A DNA stretch of 64,000 nt from Dictyobacter vulcani (GTDB lineage Bacteria; Chloroflexota; Ktedonobacteria; Ktedonobacterales; Ktedonobacteraceae), in contig NZ_BKZW01000001.1 of NCBI RefSeq assembly GCF_008974265.1, positions 1,922,001-1,986,000 of the forward strand. The letters are read 5' to 3'. The notes below the pieces were generated by a model. The model saw nothing but the letters and a program-made list of their open reading frames with translations. It was not told where the DNA came from and ran no database searches. Within the stretch, counting starts at the first letter, position 1; the number at the start of each line of letters is the position of its first letter. Shown here piece after piece: positions 55,082-64,000 of the stretch. The position numbers and the translations under genes were made by a program.

Positions 55082-56116
55082 CTACTCGCTCTGAGTGGTC
55101 CCGCTATCAGGCGTCGGCTTTACGGTCTCGGCAGGAGTCGTGCTCTCGCTGACAGGTGTCTGCTCAGGTCGTGGCTGACGTGGTGGACGCTGTGGTCGGT
55201 CGCCTGTTGGGCGTGGACCGCGGTCTCCACCGGGACGTGGACTGCGCTCACCTTGTGGGCGGTCGCCTGCTGGTCTGGGTGGACGCTGTGGTCGGTCCCC
55301 TTGAGGACGTGGACCGCGGTCTCCACCACGCGGACGATCTCCTGGTGTACGTGGACCGCGATCTCCCTGTGGGCGATCACTGCGTCCGCGACGCTCACCA
55401 CCGCGACGATCACCACGATCACGTGATGCATAGTTCTGTTGCGCGGCAGCTTCCACTTGAGCTTCAGCCAGCTCACGGCGTTTGCTAGGCAGAATGTCAC
55501 CTTTGTAGATCCACACTTTGATGCCGATAACACCAAATGTTGTGTGAGCCTCTGTCTGACCGTAATCGATGTCGGCGCGCAGGGTCTGCAACGGAACACT
55601 TCCCTCGACTTCTTTCTCAGTACGAGCGATTTCCGCACCACCCAATCGGCCACCACAGATCACTTTGATTCCTTTAGCATTGGCGCGCATTGATTTCTGC
55701 ACGGCCTGTTTCATCGCGCGTCGGAATGAAACGCGCTTCTCGAGTTGCTCGGCAATACTACGACCAACGAGGAGAGCATCCAGTTCCGGCTGGCGGATCT
55801 CGATGATATCCATGCGCACGCGCTTCTTCTTGGTCTTAGTTTCCAGCAGGTTACGAAGTTTGTCAACTTTTTCGCCACTTTTACCGATTACAATACCAGG
55901 TTTCGCTGTATGAACTTTGACCAGCACCTGGTCAGCAGCGGTACGCTCGATCTCAATTTTAGAAACCGAAGCGTTGGCCAGCTCTTTCGTGATGATCTGA
56001 CGGATTTTGAAATCCTCCGCCAGGATATCTTTATAATCACGCTCGGCATACCAGCGAGATTGCCATCCTCTGACGACGCCGAGTCTGAACCCATTGGGAT
56101 GCACTTTATGTCCCAA
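55082..56116 (-). CDS. rpsC: 30S ribosomal protein S3 with long RGD/RP-rich tail
   Basis: A 344-residue S3, against about 210-240. The core has [20 protein letters not shown], the KH motif [20 protein letters not shown] and [32 protein letters not shown]. From about residue 232 a disordered tail of some 110 residues repeats [24 protein letters not shown] units and ends in an acidic/Thr-Pro patch. The minus strand of this tail DNA is strongly repetitive (55130-55430). Located between rplV and rplP. Confidence 0.97.
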   Translation of the reverse strand: MGHKVHPNGFRLGVVRGWQSRWYAERDYKDILAEDFKIRQIITKELANASVSKIEIERTAADQVLVKVHTAKPGIVIGKSGEKVDKLRNLLETKTKKKRVRMDIIEIRQPELDALLVGRSIAEQLEKRVSFRRAMKQAVQKSMRANAKGIKVICGGRLGGAEIARTEKEVEGSVPLQTLRADIDYGQTEAHTTFGVIGIKVWIYKGDILPSKRRELAEAQVEAAAQQNYASRDRGDRRGGERRGRSDRPQGDRGPRTPGDRPRGGDRGPRPQGDRPQRPPRPAGDRPQGERSPRPGGDRGPRPTGDRPQRPPRQPRPEQTPVSESTTPAETVKPTPDSGTTQSE

Positions 56117-56139
56117 AAGTGTCCTCCTTTTTGTAGTCT

Positions 56140-56490
56140 CTAACGACCAGCGTCCGCCGGATCATCTGAGACAATCACTGTTACATGACAGAAGCGACGT
56201 AAAATACGAGCCGCCCGACCATGTGACCGTGGTTTCACACGTTTAATCCGGAACGAATCATCCGCCACAATATTAAGAATATACAGGTCATCTGGATTGA
56301 GATTGTAGTTATTCTCAGCATTTGCCGCGGCCGAAGCCACTACCTTGCTTACTGGTGTCGCACCAGCGTTTGGCAAGAACTGAAGAATAGCCAGAGCCTC
56401 ATTTACCCGAAGCCCTTTCACCGCGTTCGTAACCAGACGCATCTTGCGCGGCGGAATGCCGACATCTTTTGCAATAGCCCTGACTTGCAT
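56140..56490 (-). CDS. rplV: 50S ribosomal protein L22
   Basis: A 116-residue L22: [28 protein letters not shown] [40 protein letters not shown] and [20 protein letters not shown]. The ATG at 56490 has a GAGGTAGAG upstream; an earlier in-frame ATG at 56547 adds residues unlike L22. The 121-bp gap to rpsS holds nothing recognised. Confidence 0.97.
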   Translation of the reverse strand: MQVRAIAKDVGIPPRKMRLVTNAVKGLRVNEALAILQFLPNAGATPVSKVVASAAANAENNYNLNPDDLYILNIVADDSFRIKRVKPRSHGRAARILRRFCHVTVIVSDDPADAGR

Positions 56491-56611
56491 CTCTACCTCA
56501 CAATATACCCCGAGGAAGGGGCACTCTTTGGTCGGCCCCTGGAACAATACATTAGGGTTCCTGCAGTATCCTCGGAGGGCTCACCACTTGCTTGAGCCAC
56601 TTAACTTACCA

Positions 56612-56899
56612 CTAACGAACGTTGGTGGTTTTTTCGTTTTTGCCGCCAGCATGACCACGATAGTGGCGGGTGGGGGCAAATTCACCTAGTTTATGGCCTA
56701 CCATGTTTTCACTGATGAAAACCGGTACATGAGTCTTGCCATTGTGGACGCCGATGGTCATCCCTACCATTTCAGGGAAGATCATAGATGCGCGGGACCA
56801 GGTTTTGATCACGCGGCGGTCGCCGGTTTTGCGCATAACCAGGACTTTTTTCCTGAGCGACTCATGAATATATGGCCCTTTTTTTCTTGAGCGCGACAT
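56612..56899 (-). CDS. rpsS: 30S ribosomal protein S19
   Basis: A 95-residue S19: [40 protein letters not shown] and [18 protein letters not shown]. It follows rplB by 3 bp. Confidence 0.98.
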   Translation of the reverse strand: MSRSRKKGPYIHESLRKKVLVMRKTGDRRVIKTWSRASMIFPEMVGMTIGVHNGKTHVPVFISENMVGHKLGEFAPTRHYRGHAGGKNEKTTNVR

Positions 56900-56902
56900 A
56901 TA

Positions 56903-57742
56903 TTACTTCCTCCTCCTGCCTGCATTGCGGCGTCGGACAATGAAGCGATCCGTTCGCTTGTTTCTGCGGGTCTTGAAGCCCATAGCTGGTTTACCCCAGG
57001 GTGTCTGTGGCTTACCACCGATAGGTGCGCGACCCTCACCACCACCATGTGGATGGTCTCGTGGGTTCATAACAGATCCACGAACGGTTGGACGGCGACC
57101 GAGGTGACGTGCACGTCCGGCCTTACCAAGGCTCTGGTTCTCATGGTCGACATTGCCGACCTGTCCGATGGTGGCCATACACATGATGTGTACCTGGCGC
57201 TGCTCACCCGATGGCAAACGCAGAAGAGCATAATTGCCTTCTTTCGCCATCAGCTGGGCACCAACACCAGCACCACGGCAGAGCTGTCCACCACGACCGG
57301 GCTCCATCTCGATGTTATGGATCGTTGTACCGGTCGGAATGTTTTTCAGAGGCAAGGCGTTACCAACACGAATGTCGGCTTCCGGACCAGCCTCAATGCG
57401 CTCACCAACCTGCAAACCAAGAGGAGCGATAATATAACGTTTCTCGCCGTCCACATAGTGCAATAGAGCAATACGCGCTGTACGATTAGGATCATACTCA
57501 ATCGCTGCCACGCGGGCAGGAACCCCAAGCTTGTTACGCTTAAAGTCAATGATACGATAGGCACGTTTTGCACCACCGCCATGATGGCGAGTTGTAATCT
57601 TACCCTGGTTGTTACGTCCGGCATGCTTTTTCAGCTTTACCGTCAGAGATTTCTCTGGTCGTGACTTGGTGATCTCCTCGAAAGTCGATACCGACATGCC
57701 GCGACGTCCAGGAGATGTTGGTCGATACTGTCTAGTTGGCAT
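56903..57742 (-). CDS. rplB: 50S ribosomal protein L2
   Basis: A 279-residue L2 of standard length: [60 protein letters not shown] (with the conserved His region near the peptidyl transferase centre) and [13 protein letters not shown]. Confidence 0.98.
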   Translation of the reverse strand: MPTRQYRPTSPGRRGMSVSTFEEITKSRPEKSLTVKLKKHAGRNNQGKITTRHHGGGAKRAYRIIDFKRNKLGVPARVAAIEYDPNRTARIALLHYVDGEKRYIIAPLGLQVGERIEAGPEADIRVGNALPLKNIPTGTTIHNIEMEPGRGGQLCRGAGVGAQLMAKEGNYALLRLPSGEQRQVHIMCMATIGQVGNVDHENQSLGKAGRARHLGRRPTVRGSVMNPRDHPHGGGEGRAPIGGKPQTPWGKPAMGFKTRRNKRTDRFIVRRRNAGRRRK

Positions 57743-57753
57743 CTCTCAATCCC

Positions 57754-58050
57754 CTATGCCTTCAATGCATCGATTGATTCGCCCTCTGCAAGGGTGACAA
57801 TCGCTTTTTTCCATTCGCGGGCCTCAACAGGTCGAGGAGCAGAACCACGTCGGCGGATCAGCCGAGGTTTGCCAGGCATACGCATGACATTAACCGATAC
57901 AACTTTTACTTTGAAAAGCTGCTCAACCGCCCGACGGACATCAATTTTGTTGGCAGCCAGTGCCACTTTAAAAGTATACTGGTTTCGCTCTTGCAACTTG
58001 ACCGATTTCTCAGTCACGATACCCTGGCGCAGTATTTCTGTGATTTCCAC
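57754..58050 (-). CDS. rplW: 50S ribosomal protein L23
   Basis: A 98-residue L23: ILRQGIVTEKSVKLQERNQY, TFKVALAANKIDVRRAVEQL and FKVKVVSVNVMRMPGKPRLI. It lies at the exit tunnel, where trigger factor and SRP dock. Between rplD and rplB. Confidence 0.97.
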   Translation of the reverse strand: MEITEILRQGIVTEKSVKLQERNQYTFKVALAANKIDVRRAVEQLFKVKVVSVNVMRMPGKPRLIRRRGSAPRPVEAREWKKAIVTLAEGESIDALKA

Positions 58051-58067
58051 AGTCTCTCCTCCTCGCC

Positions 58068-58769
58068 TTATGCTTCGCTTCCGGCAGTTGTCGAGGCGTC
58101 TTCAGCGATCTTTGCGCTCGCTTCTTCCGCACTCAAACCTTCACCGAAAACTAATTCAATCCAGCGCACGGTCTTCACAGGCATTACTACATAATCATGT
58201 TTCAGCAACTCCACAACATTAATGGAGGAGACATGCTGCACCTTGGCGTTGGAAATGTTACGTGTGGATAATAACACGTTTTCATCCCGCTGTGGCAATA
58301 TCATGAGTACTTTTTTACCGTCACTGGCCGGGAACTTGCTTAGAATCGTCAACATATCTTTGGTACGAGGAGTATCCAGGACCAGTTCATTGATGACCAT
58401 CAAGTTCTCATTAGCTACTTTGTCCGAAAGGACTGAGCGGATCGCCAGGCGACGCATTTTCTTAGGTACATCATGATGATAGATATGTGGTCGAGGACCA
58501 AATACAACACCACCGTGACGGAACTGTGGCGAACGGGTGCTACCCTGTCGCGCGCGGCCTGTTCCTTTTTGTCGGTACGGTTTTTTATTACCGCCTCTTA
58601 CTTCTGCGCGAGTCTTGGTTGAGGCGTTACCCTGTCGGCGATTGACCAGTTGTGCTGTCACAACCTGGTGGAGAACCGCCATATTAGGGGTGACTCCGAA
58701 CACCTGCTCGCTCAGTTCGAGCTGTTCTACGGCCTCTCCGGCCTGATTATACACTGTAGTCGAGGGCAT
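58068..58769 (-). CDS. rplD: 50S ribosomal protein L4
   Basis: A 233-residue L4: RQGNASTKTRAEVRGGNKKP, YRQKGTGRARQGSTRSPQFR and HGGVVFGPRPHIYHHDVPKK (tunnel loop), and a C-terminal acidic extension of about 20 residues. Starts 5 bp after rplC. Confidence 0.97.
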   Translation of the reverse strand: MPSTTVYNQAGEAVEQLELSEQVFGVTPNMAVLHQVVTAQLVNRRQGNASTKTRAEVRGGNKKPYRQKGTGRARQGSTRSPQFRHGGVVFGPRPHIYHHDVPKKMRRLAIRSVLSDKVANENLMVINELVLDTPRTKDMLTILSKFPASDGKKVLMILPQRDENVLLSTRNISNAKVQHVSSINVVELLKHDYVVMPVKTVRWIELVFGEGLSAEEASAKIAEDASTTAGSEA

Positions 58770-58774
58770 TTCGG

Positions 58775-59584
58775 TTACCTCATCACATGCTTTTTAATCA
58801 TGAGCAAGCCGCCATTGGCACCAGGCACCGAACCTTTGACCACCAGCAGGTTGCGCTCAGGATCAGCCTGTAGTACTTGCAATTTTTTCGCTGTCACGCG
58901 CACGTTACCCATTTGTCCAGCCATACGAGTTCCTTTGAGAACTCGACCTGGCGTGGTGCCTGAACCGATGGAGCCTGGAGCGCGGTGCCGGTCTGACTGA
59001 CCATGAGTCTTGGGGCCGCCGCTAAATCCATGTCGCTTGACACCGCCCTGGAAACCTTTACCTTTGGTGGTTCCCACGATGTCAACTGACTCTCCGTCCC
59101 GGAAAAGGCTGACGTCAAAGGCTGCGCCTAACTCAACACCTTCGGTGCCTGTGTCAAGGCCAACTTCGCGCAGAACGCGGAATGGGCCAAGGCTGGGTCC
59201 AGGACGACGCTGGCGGTTCGCTTGAACCTTCAACAGCTTCTGGATCTGCTTGCTATTTTTCTTTGTAGCGGTTGCATTCTCTGCTTCCACTGTCTCGGTT
59301 GCGCCTTCGGAACGCTGCTCTTGCTGATGTGTCTGCAACGTTTTGCGCTGTGCCTTCAATAATGGCAGGCTGTGTCCGAGATGTCCCAGTTCTGGACGTG
59401 TGACGTTTTTGGTGGCCTTCTGTTCAAAACCAAGCTGGACTGCTTCGTAGCCATCACGAGCTACAGTCTTTACCTGGGTAATCACACAAGGGCCAGCCTC
59501 GATGATCGTCACTGGAATGGCTGTTCCATTGGGCCCAAATACCTGGGTCATGCCGACCTTCCTGCCCAACAATGCATTCAGCAT
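58775..59584 (-). CDS. rplC: 50S ribosomal protein L3 with internal insertion
   Basis: A 269-residue L3, about 55-60 longer than usual. Core motifs: [60 protein letters not shown] and [15 protein letters not shown]. The insertion, near residues 72-125, is polar and Glu/Thr/Lys-rich ([20 protein letters not shown]). AGGAGAGG precedes the ATG. Confidence 0.97.
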   Translation of the reverse strand: MLNALLGRKVGMTQVFGPNGTAIPVTIIEAGPCVITQVKTVARDGYEAVQLGFEQKATKNVTRPELGHLGHSLPLLKAQRKTLQTHQQEQRSEGATETVEAENATATKKNSKQIQKLLKVQANRQRRPGPSLGPFRVLREVGLDTGTEGVELGAAFDVSLFRDGESVDIVGTTKGKGFQGGVKRHGFSGGPKTHGQSDRHRAPGSIGSGTTPGRVLKGTRMAGQMGNVRVTAKKLQVLQADPERNLLVVKGSVPGANGGLLMIKKHVMR

Positions 59585-59637
59585 ATTCTTTACCTCTCCT
59601 CAACTATAGAGAATTGCATTTGCTTCCGTGGCAATCC

Positions 59638-59955
59638 CTACAGTTTTACTTCGATATCCACGCCTGCGGGCAGGTTCAAACGTGTCAGGGCTTCAACAGT
59701 CTTGTTGGTTGGATCAATGATATCAATCAAACGCTTATGCGTGCGGATCTCGAACTGTTCGCGAGCATCTTTATCAATAAACGGTGACCGCATCACGGTA
59801 TACTTACCGATTTCTGTTGGCAGTGGCACTGGTCCAGAGACACGTGCACCTGTCTGTTGCGCTGTATCCACGATCTGAATCGCTGACTGATCTAAAATGC
59901 GATGATCGTATGCCTTGAGGCGAATGCGGATGCGCTGTTTCACTCCCGTAGCCAT
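59638..59955 (-). CDS. rpsJ: 30S ribosomal protein S10
   Basis: A 105-residue S10: [40 protein letters not shown] and [18 protein letters not shown]. It follows tuf by 85 bp and leads the S10 ribosomal genes; no separate strong promoter was seen in the gap. Confidence 0.98.
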   Translation of the reverse strand: MATGVKQRIRIRLKAYDHRILDQSAIQIVDTAQQTGARVSGPVPLPTEIGKYTVMRSPFIDKDAREQFEIRTHKRLIDIIDPTNKTVEALTRLNLPAGVDIEVKL

Positions 59956-60040
59956 TTTTCTCTCCTGATACGGATAGGGTCAGAGGGCGATTTTGCTCAC
60001 ATTGTTTGCTTGAGCTGTGTCCATGACCCTTTTGCGTTGC

Positions 60041-61245
60041 TTAGTTAATCACCTTTGTGCAGATGCCAGCACCCACGGTACGGCCACCTTCACGAATGGC
60101 GAATTTTACGCCTTCTTCCATGGCGACCGGCTGGATGAGCTCCACGGTCATTTCGATGTTGTCACCAGGCATAACCATTTCAACACCCTCTGGCAACTTG
60201 ATCGAACCAGTTACGTCGGTTGTCCGAACGTAGAACTGTGGGCGATAGCCGTTGAAGAATGGTGTGTGACGGCCGCCCTCTTCTTTGGAGAGGACATAAA
60301 CCTGGGCCAGGAAGTTTTTGTGTGGCTTGATCGAACCGGGCTTGGCCAATACCTGACCGCGCTCGATATCGGCACGCTCAACACCACGCAGCAGACAACC
60401 AACGTTGTCACCAGCCATACCGGAGTCCAGGGTTTTCTGGAACATTTCAACGCCAGTTACAACCACGGAGCGGGTCACGTCCTGAATACCGACGATCTCG
60501 ATGTTATCGCCAACTTTGACGATACCACGCTCGATACGACCGGTAGCGACAGTACCACGACCTTTAATGCCGAAGACATCTTCAACAGGCATCAAGAATG
60601 GCTGATCGGTAGCACGTGGGGGGTGGGGATGTATTCGTCAACCTGATCCATCAGCTCCCAGATGCATTTGGCAGCTGGATCGTTGCGGGACATGTCGCCT
60701 TTACCCTCAAGAACACCAAGGGCTGAACCACGGACGACTGGGACGTCATCGCCAGGGAACTGGTATTTGGAGAGAAGTTCGCGAACTTCCAGCTCAACCA
60801 GCTCTAGCAGCTCTTCGTCTTCCATCATGTCAACTTTGTTCAAGAAGACAACCATGGCTGGCACTTCTACCTGACGGGCAAGCAGTACGTGCTCACGGGT
60901 CTGAGGCATAGGACCATCAGGAGCACTTACAACGAGGATAGCACCGTCCATCTGAGCAGCACCGGTAATCATGTTCTTAATGTAGTCAGCGTGACCTGGG
61001 CAGTCAACGTGCGCGTAGTGGCGCTTCTCAGTCTCGTACTCCAGGTGGGCGATTGAGATGGTGATACCACGCTCGCGCTCTTCAGGAGCTTTGTCGATCT
61101 GGTCGAATGCTGTATATTTGGCAAGCTGAGCAGCAGACAATACTTTTGTGATTGCTGCAGTCAGGGTAGTCTTGCCATGGTCAATGTGTCCAATGGTTCC
61201 AATGTTCACATGCGGCTTTGTCCGCTCGAACTTTTTCTTCGCCAT
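60041..61245 (-). CDS. tuf: elongation factor Tu, frame broken mid-gene
   Basis: The N-terminal frame (ATG 61245, GAGGAA seven bases upstream) carries the GTPase motifs [23 protein letters not shown] and [12 protein letters not shown], up to [10 protein letters not shown]. It then stops at a C6 run (plus-strand GGGGGG 60618-60623). One more C gives [20 protein letters not shown] and reading continues through domains 2 and 3 ([60 protein letters not shown]). Restored length is 401 residues, normal for EF-Tu. As a key translation factor it cannot be broken unless another copy exists, so an indel error is the likely cause. Confidence 0.92.
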
Positions 61246-61558
61246 GTCAATTCCTCTTACTTTTTTTTCATCCTGCGAACACGCAGGACACATCTTTTAA
61301 GATACTTTCACCCGGTAGGCCTGTTCCCTGAATTCGGCACCGAGCCAGTAAAGTACTTTAATGAATGCTTACTTTATCTCGTACTTCTTCACATTCAGAT
61401 AGCATACAGCACAAACCACAGAGTGGCGTTTTCTGAATGCATTCAGAAGTTTTTTGTGGACAGGAGGTCGTGGGGGGGAAAATATCATCCCCAGGTTTCC
61501 CTATCTCAAGCTGAGGGGATGCCTGTGTGCAGGCATCCCCCGCGATCTTTTTTACCGC
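61246..61558 (-). other. interval between fusA and tuf
   Basis: No gene. A perfect 11-bp hairpin with a 4-nt loop (61515-61525 with 61530-61540) lies 18 bp after the fusA stop but has no T-tract on the minus strand, so partial termination or RNA processing is possible. A smaller hairpin TCCTGCG/CGCAGGA is at about 61273-61290. Confidence 0.5.
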
Positions 61559-63637
61559 TTATCGCGATGTACGCTTGGCGATAATCTCTTCTGACAGGTT
61601 CTTTGGCACTGGATCATAGTGCGAGAACTCCATCGTGTAGGCCGCACGTCCGCTGGTCATAGAACGAAGCTCGTTCACGTAGCCGAACATTTCGGAAAGA
61701 GGTACATGACCCCGCACCACACTCGTCGCCCCACGGGATTCCATTCCTTGTATGATACCACGCCGACGGTTAAGATCGCCAATGACATCACCGTAGAATT
61801 CTTCGGAAGTTGTGACTTCGACTTTCATCATCGGCTCAAGGATGATTGCGCCAGCCTTGGCAACTGCGTTTTTGATACCAATCGAACCAGCAGTTTTAAA
61901 GGCCATTTCACTTGAGTCTACATCGTGGAATGAACCATCGTACAGTGTGACTTTGACGTCGATCATCGGGAAGCCAGCAACAATACCGTTTTCCAATGTC
62001 TCTCTGACACCATTTTCAACCGGTTTGATGTATTCACGAGGAATAACACCACCGACGATGCCATTGACGAACTCAAAGCCTTTACCTGTCTCGTTTGGCT
62101 CAACCCGCAGCCACACATCACCGTACTGTCCATGTCCACCAGTCTGACGGATATGCTTACCTTGTGCCTGTGCTTTCTGCGTGATGGTCTCACGATAGGC
62201 TACCTGCGGACGACCAACATTTGCCTCTACTTTGAATTCGCGGAAGAGACGGTCTGTCAATACGTCCAGGTGCAACTCACCCATACCGGCAATAATGGTC
62301 TGACCACTCTCTTCGTCCGTATGGACGCGGAAGGTCGGATCTTCTTCTGCCAGCTTACCAAGAGCAACGCCCATCTTTTCCTGGTCGCTACGAGTCTTTG
62401 GCTCTACCGCCAACTCGATGACCGGCTCTGGGAACTGAATCGACTCCAGGATGATCGGCTGCTGTGGATCGGAGAGCGTATCACCGGTGAAGGTGTTACG
62501 AAGACCAACCGCGGCACAGATATCACCAGCGCGAATCTCATCGATATCTTCGCGATGATTAGCGTGCATTCGCAGCAAACGACCAATGCGCTCGGTTTTA
62601 CCCTTGGTAGAGTTTTCCATCGAGCCACCTTTAGTCATTGTACCAGAATAGACACGCAGATAGGAAAGTCTACCGACAAATGGGTCAGAGACAATCTTAA
62701 ACACCAGGGCACTAAATGGTGCCTCGTCTGAAACTTCGCGGGTAATCGTTTCTTCGGTATCAGGGTTAAGACCCGTTGGAAGATCGATATCCAATGGAGA
62801 GGGCAAGAAAGCGACCACTGCATCAAGCATAGCTTGAACGCCCTTGTTTTTCAAGGAACTACCACACAGTACTGGCACGATTTTGTTCGCGATGGTGGCT
62901 TTGCGCAGGGCTGCAATCAGCTCTTCTTTGGAGATCTCTTCTCCCTCAAGATATTTCAGGGTCAGCTCTTCGTCACTCTCAGCGATGCGCTCAATGAGCG
63001 TTTCGCGATGCTGCTCGTAGGAGGCCTGAAGATCCTCAGGAATTTCAACGTGTTTCGACGTTGTACCCAGGTCATCTGTGTAAACAATGGCCTTCTGCTC
63101 CAAAAGGTCGATATACCCTTTGAAGTCGGACTCCATACCAATAGGGAGCTGGATAGGAAGTGCATGCTTAGTTAAGCGATCCCCGATCATGTCCACACAG
63201 CGCCAGAAATCAGCACCAGTGCGATCGAGCTTGTTCACAAAGCACATCCGTGGGACGTCGTATTTGTCAGCCTGACGCCATACAGTCTCAGACTGTGGCT
63301 CTACGCCAGCAACACCGTCGAAGACTACCACGCCACCGTCGAGAACGCGCAATGAGCGCTCGACTTCAGCGGTAAAGTCTACGTGTCCCGGAGTATCAAT
63401 GATATTGATACGGTGGTCCTGCCAGAAGCAGGTGGTAGCAGCCGAGGTAATCGTGATGCCACGCTCTTGCTCCTGCGCCATCCAGTCCATCGTTGCAGCC
63501 CCTTCATGCACCTCACCAATACGGTGAATCTTCTTGGTGTAGAACAGGATACGCTCGGTGGTGGTCGTTTTACCAGCGTCAATATGAGCGATGATACCAA
63601 TATTTCGTGTTTTCGCGAGTGGATATTCTCTTGCCAT
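61559..63637 (-). CDS. fusA: elongation factor G
   Basis: A 692-residue EF-G. GTPase motifs [18 protein letters not shown] (P-loop), [13 protein letters not shown] (switch I end), [20 protein letters not shown] and [10 protein letters not shown]; domain IV contains [20 protein letters not shown], and the C-terminus includes [16 protein letters not shown]. It drives translocation and ribosome recycling. Starts 9 bp after rpsG. Confidence 0.98.
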   Translation of the reverse strand: MAREYPLAKTRNIGIIAHIDAGKTTTTERILFYTKKIHRIGEVHEGAATMDWMAQEQERGITITSAATTCFWQDHRINIIDTPGHVDFTAEVERSLRVLDGGVVVFDGVAGVEPQSETVWRQADKYDVPRMCFVNKLDRTGADFWRCVDMIGDRLTKHALPIQLPIGMESDFKGYIDLLEQKAIVYTDDLGTTSKHVEIPEDLQASYEQHRETLIERIAESDEELTLKYLEGEEISKEELIAALRKATIANKIVPVLCGSSLKNKGVQAMLDAVVAFLPSPLDIDLPTGLNPDTEETITREVSDEAPFSALVFKIVSDPFVGRLSYLRVYSGTMTKGGSMENSTKGKTERIGRLLRMHANHREDIDEIRAGDICAAVGLRNTFTGDTLSDPQQPIILESIQFPEPVIELAVEPKTRSDQEKMGVALGKLAEEDPTFRVHTDEESGQTIIAGMGELHLDVLTDRLFREFKVEANVGRPQVAYRETITQKAQAQGKHIRQTGGHGQYGDVWLRVEPNETGKGFEFVNGIVGGVIPREYIKPVENGVRETLENGIVAGFPMIDVKVTLYDGSFHDVDSSEMAFKTAGSIGIKNAVAKAGAIILEPMMKVEVTTSEEFYGDVIGDLNRRRGIIQGMESRGATSVVRGHVPLSEMFGYVNELRSMTSGRAAYTMEFSHYDPVPKNLSEEIIAKRTSR

Positions 63638-63646
63638 GATGTGTTT

Positions 63647-64000
63647 TTACCAGCGATAATGAGCGAAGGCTTTGTTGGACTCCGCCATCTTGTGGGTCTC
63701 CTCACGTTTCTTAATGGTTGCGCCTTGACCCGCTGCTGCATCCATTAACTCGCTAGCCAATTTCTCTGACATCGAGCGACCGTTGCGTGAACGGGACGCT
63801 TTGATAAGCCAGCGCATTGCTAACGCATTGCCGCGGTCTTTCCGTACATCAACCGGCACCTGATAGGTCGAGCCACCAACACGACGAGGTTTAACCTCAA
63901 TGCTGGGGGTGGCATTTCTCAAAGCCTGCTCGAATACCTCGATGGGAGGACGTTTCTGCTTGGCTTCAATAGCTTCGAACGCATCATAGATAATGCGCTC
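63647..64000 (-). CDS. rpsG: 30S ribosomal protein S7, C-terminal part, cut by window edge
   Basis: The visible 117 codons correspond to the end of S7: [60 protein letters not shown] and the end [12 protein letters not shown]. The beginning, and rpsL expected before it, lie outside the window. S7 nucleates the 30S head. Confidence 0.97.
   Translation of the reverse strand, partial: ERIIYDAFEAIEAKQKRPPIEVFEQALRNATPSIEVKPRRVGGSTYQVPVDVRKDRGNALAMRWLIKASRSRNGRSMSEKLASELMDAAAGQGATIKKREETHKMAESNKAFAHYRW

Noticed and set aside
55130..55430. Repetitive GC-rich stretch that could be a repeat array
   Set aside because: It is the in-frame coding sequence of the S3 tail.
60600..60640. Programmed frameshift in tuf
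   Set aside because: EF-Tu is not known to use frameshifting, no slippery heptamer or stimulatory structure fits, and other essential genes nearby show similar random breaks.
1..64000. tRNA or rRNA genes in the intergenic regions
   Set aside because: No cloverleaf with a T-loop consensus was found by eye in any intergenic interval; a tRNAscan run would settle this.

Overview
The window reads as a chromosomal segment of a bacterium in the Chloroflexota, most likely class Ktedonobacteria. This is inferred from protein character (RNase Y, zinc-type S14/S4/L36, PIG-V-like and other GT-C membrane glycosyltransferases, low-complexity tails on ribosomal proteins), not from a database search. Base composition is near 50-53% G+C by eye. 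No tRNA, rRNA, CRISPR array, prophage or intact transposase was seen.

Layout. 1-7 kb: polX (cut by the left edge) with an upstream partner, a split chromate transporter pair, rarA, a frameshifted sensor-domain membrane protein, a DMT transporter, a PPOX-type flavoprotein and a hicAB toxin-antitoxin pair. 7-23 kb: alpha/beta hydrolase, the mutL-priA operon, an M20 dipeptidase, a crotonase, a Nudix hydrolase, a PIG-V-like mannosyltransferase, rny, a PHP phosphoesterase, lepB and accC. 23-29 kb: a PilJ-like chemoreceptor, a TrmH-type RNA methyltransferase, rpmI-rplT with its own promoter (no infC beside it) and a GT-C-like membrane protein. 29-40 kb: rpsF-ssb-rpsR, a PpiC-type foldase, hemW, recJ, gdh, an arginase and ilvE.

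40-64 kb, all on the minus strand: a nearly continuous ribosomal supercluster, in transcription order rpsG-fusA-tuf-rpsJ-rplC-rplD-rplW-rplB-rpsS-rplV-rpsC-rplP-rpmC-rpsQ-rplN-rplX-rplE-rpsN-rpsH-rplF-rplR-rpsE-rpmD-rplO-secY-adk-infA-rpmJ-rpsM-rpsK-rpsD-rpoA-rplQ-truA-rplM-rpsI. It joins the str, S10, spc, alpha and rplM-rpsI operons. The map gene usually found between adk and infA is absent. Several proteins carry lineage-type additions: RG-rich tails on S3 and S5, an acidic tail on S6, internal insertions in L18 and L3, and a long L17.

Three things stand out. First, at least six genes (sensor protein, PpiC, gdh, L14, L16, EF-Tu) have their reading frame broken by a small indel, mostly in homopolymers. 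Since EF-Tu, L14 and L16 are essential, assembly indel error is the simplest reading; the A9 tract in the PpiC gene is the one place where transcriptional slippage is a real alternative. Second, a 132-bp MITE with 11-bp terminal inverted repeats and a 9-bp target duplication sits just upstream of the rpmI-rplT promoter. Third, the gdh-arginase intergenic region holds a structured gdh leader with an early intrinsic terminator and a segment resembling the omega-RNA/right end of an IS200/IS605 element without tnpB. At least seven promoters in the window share the extended -10 form TG(C/T)TATAAT or a close variant.
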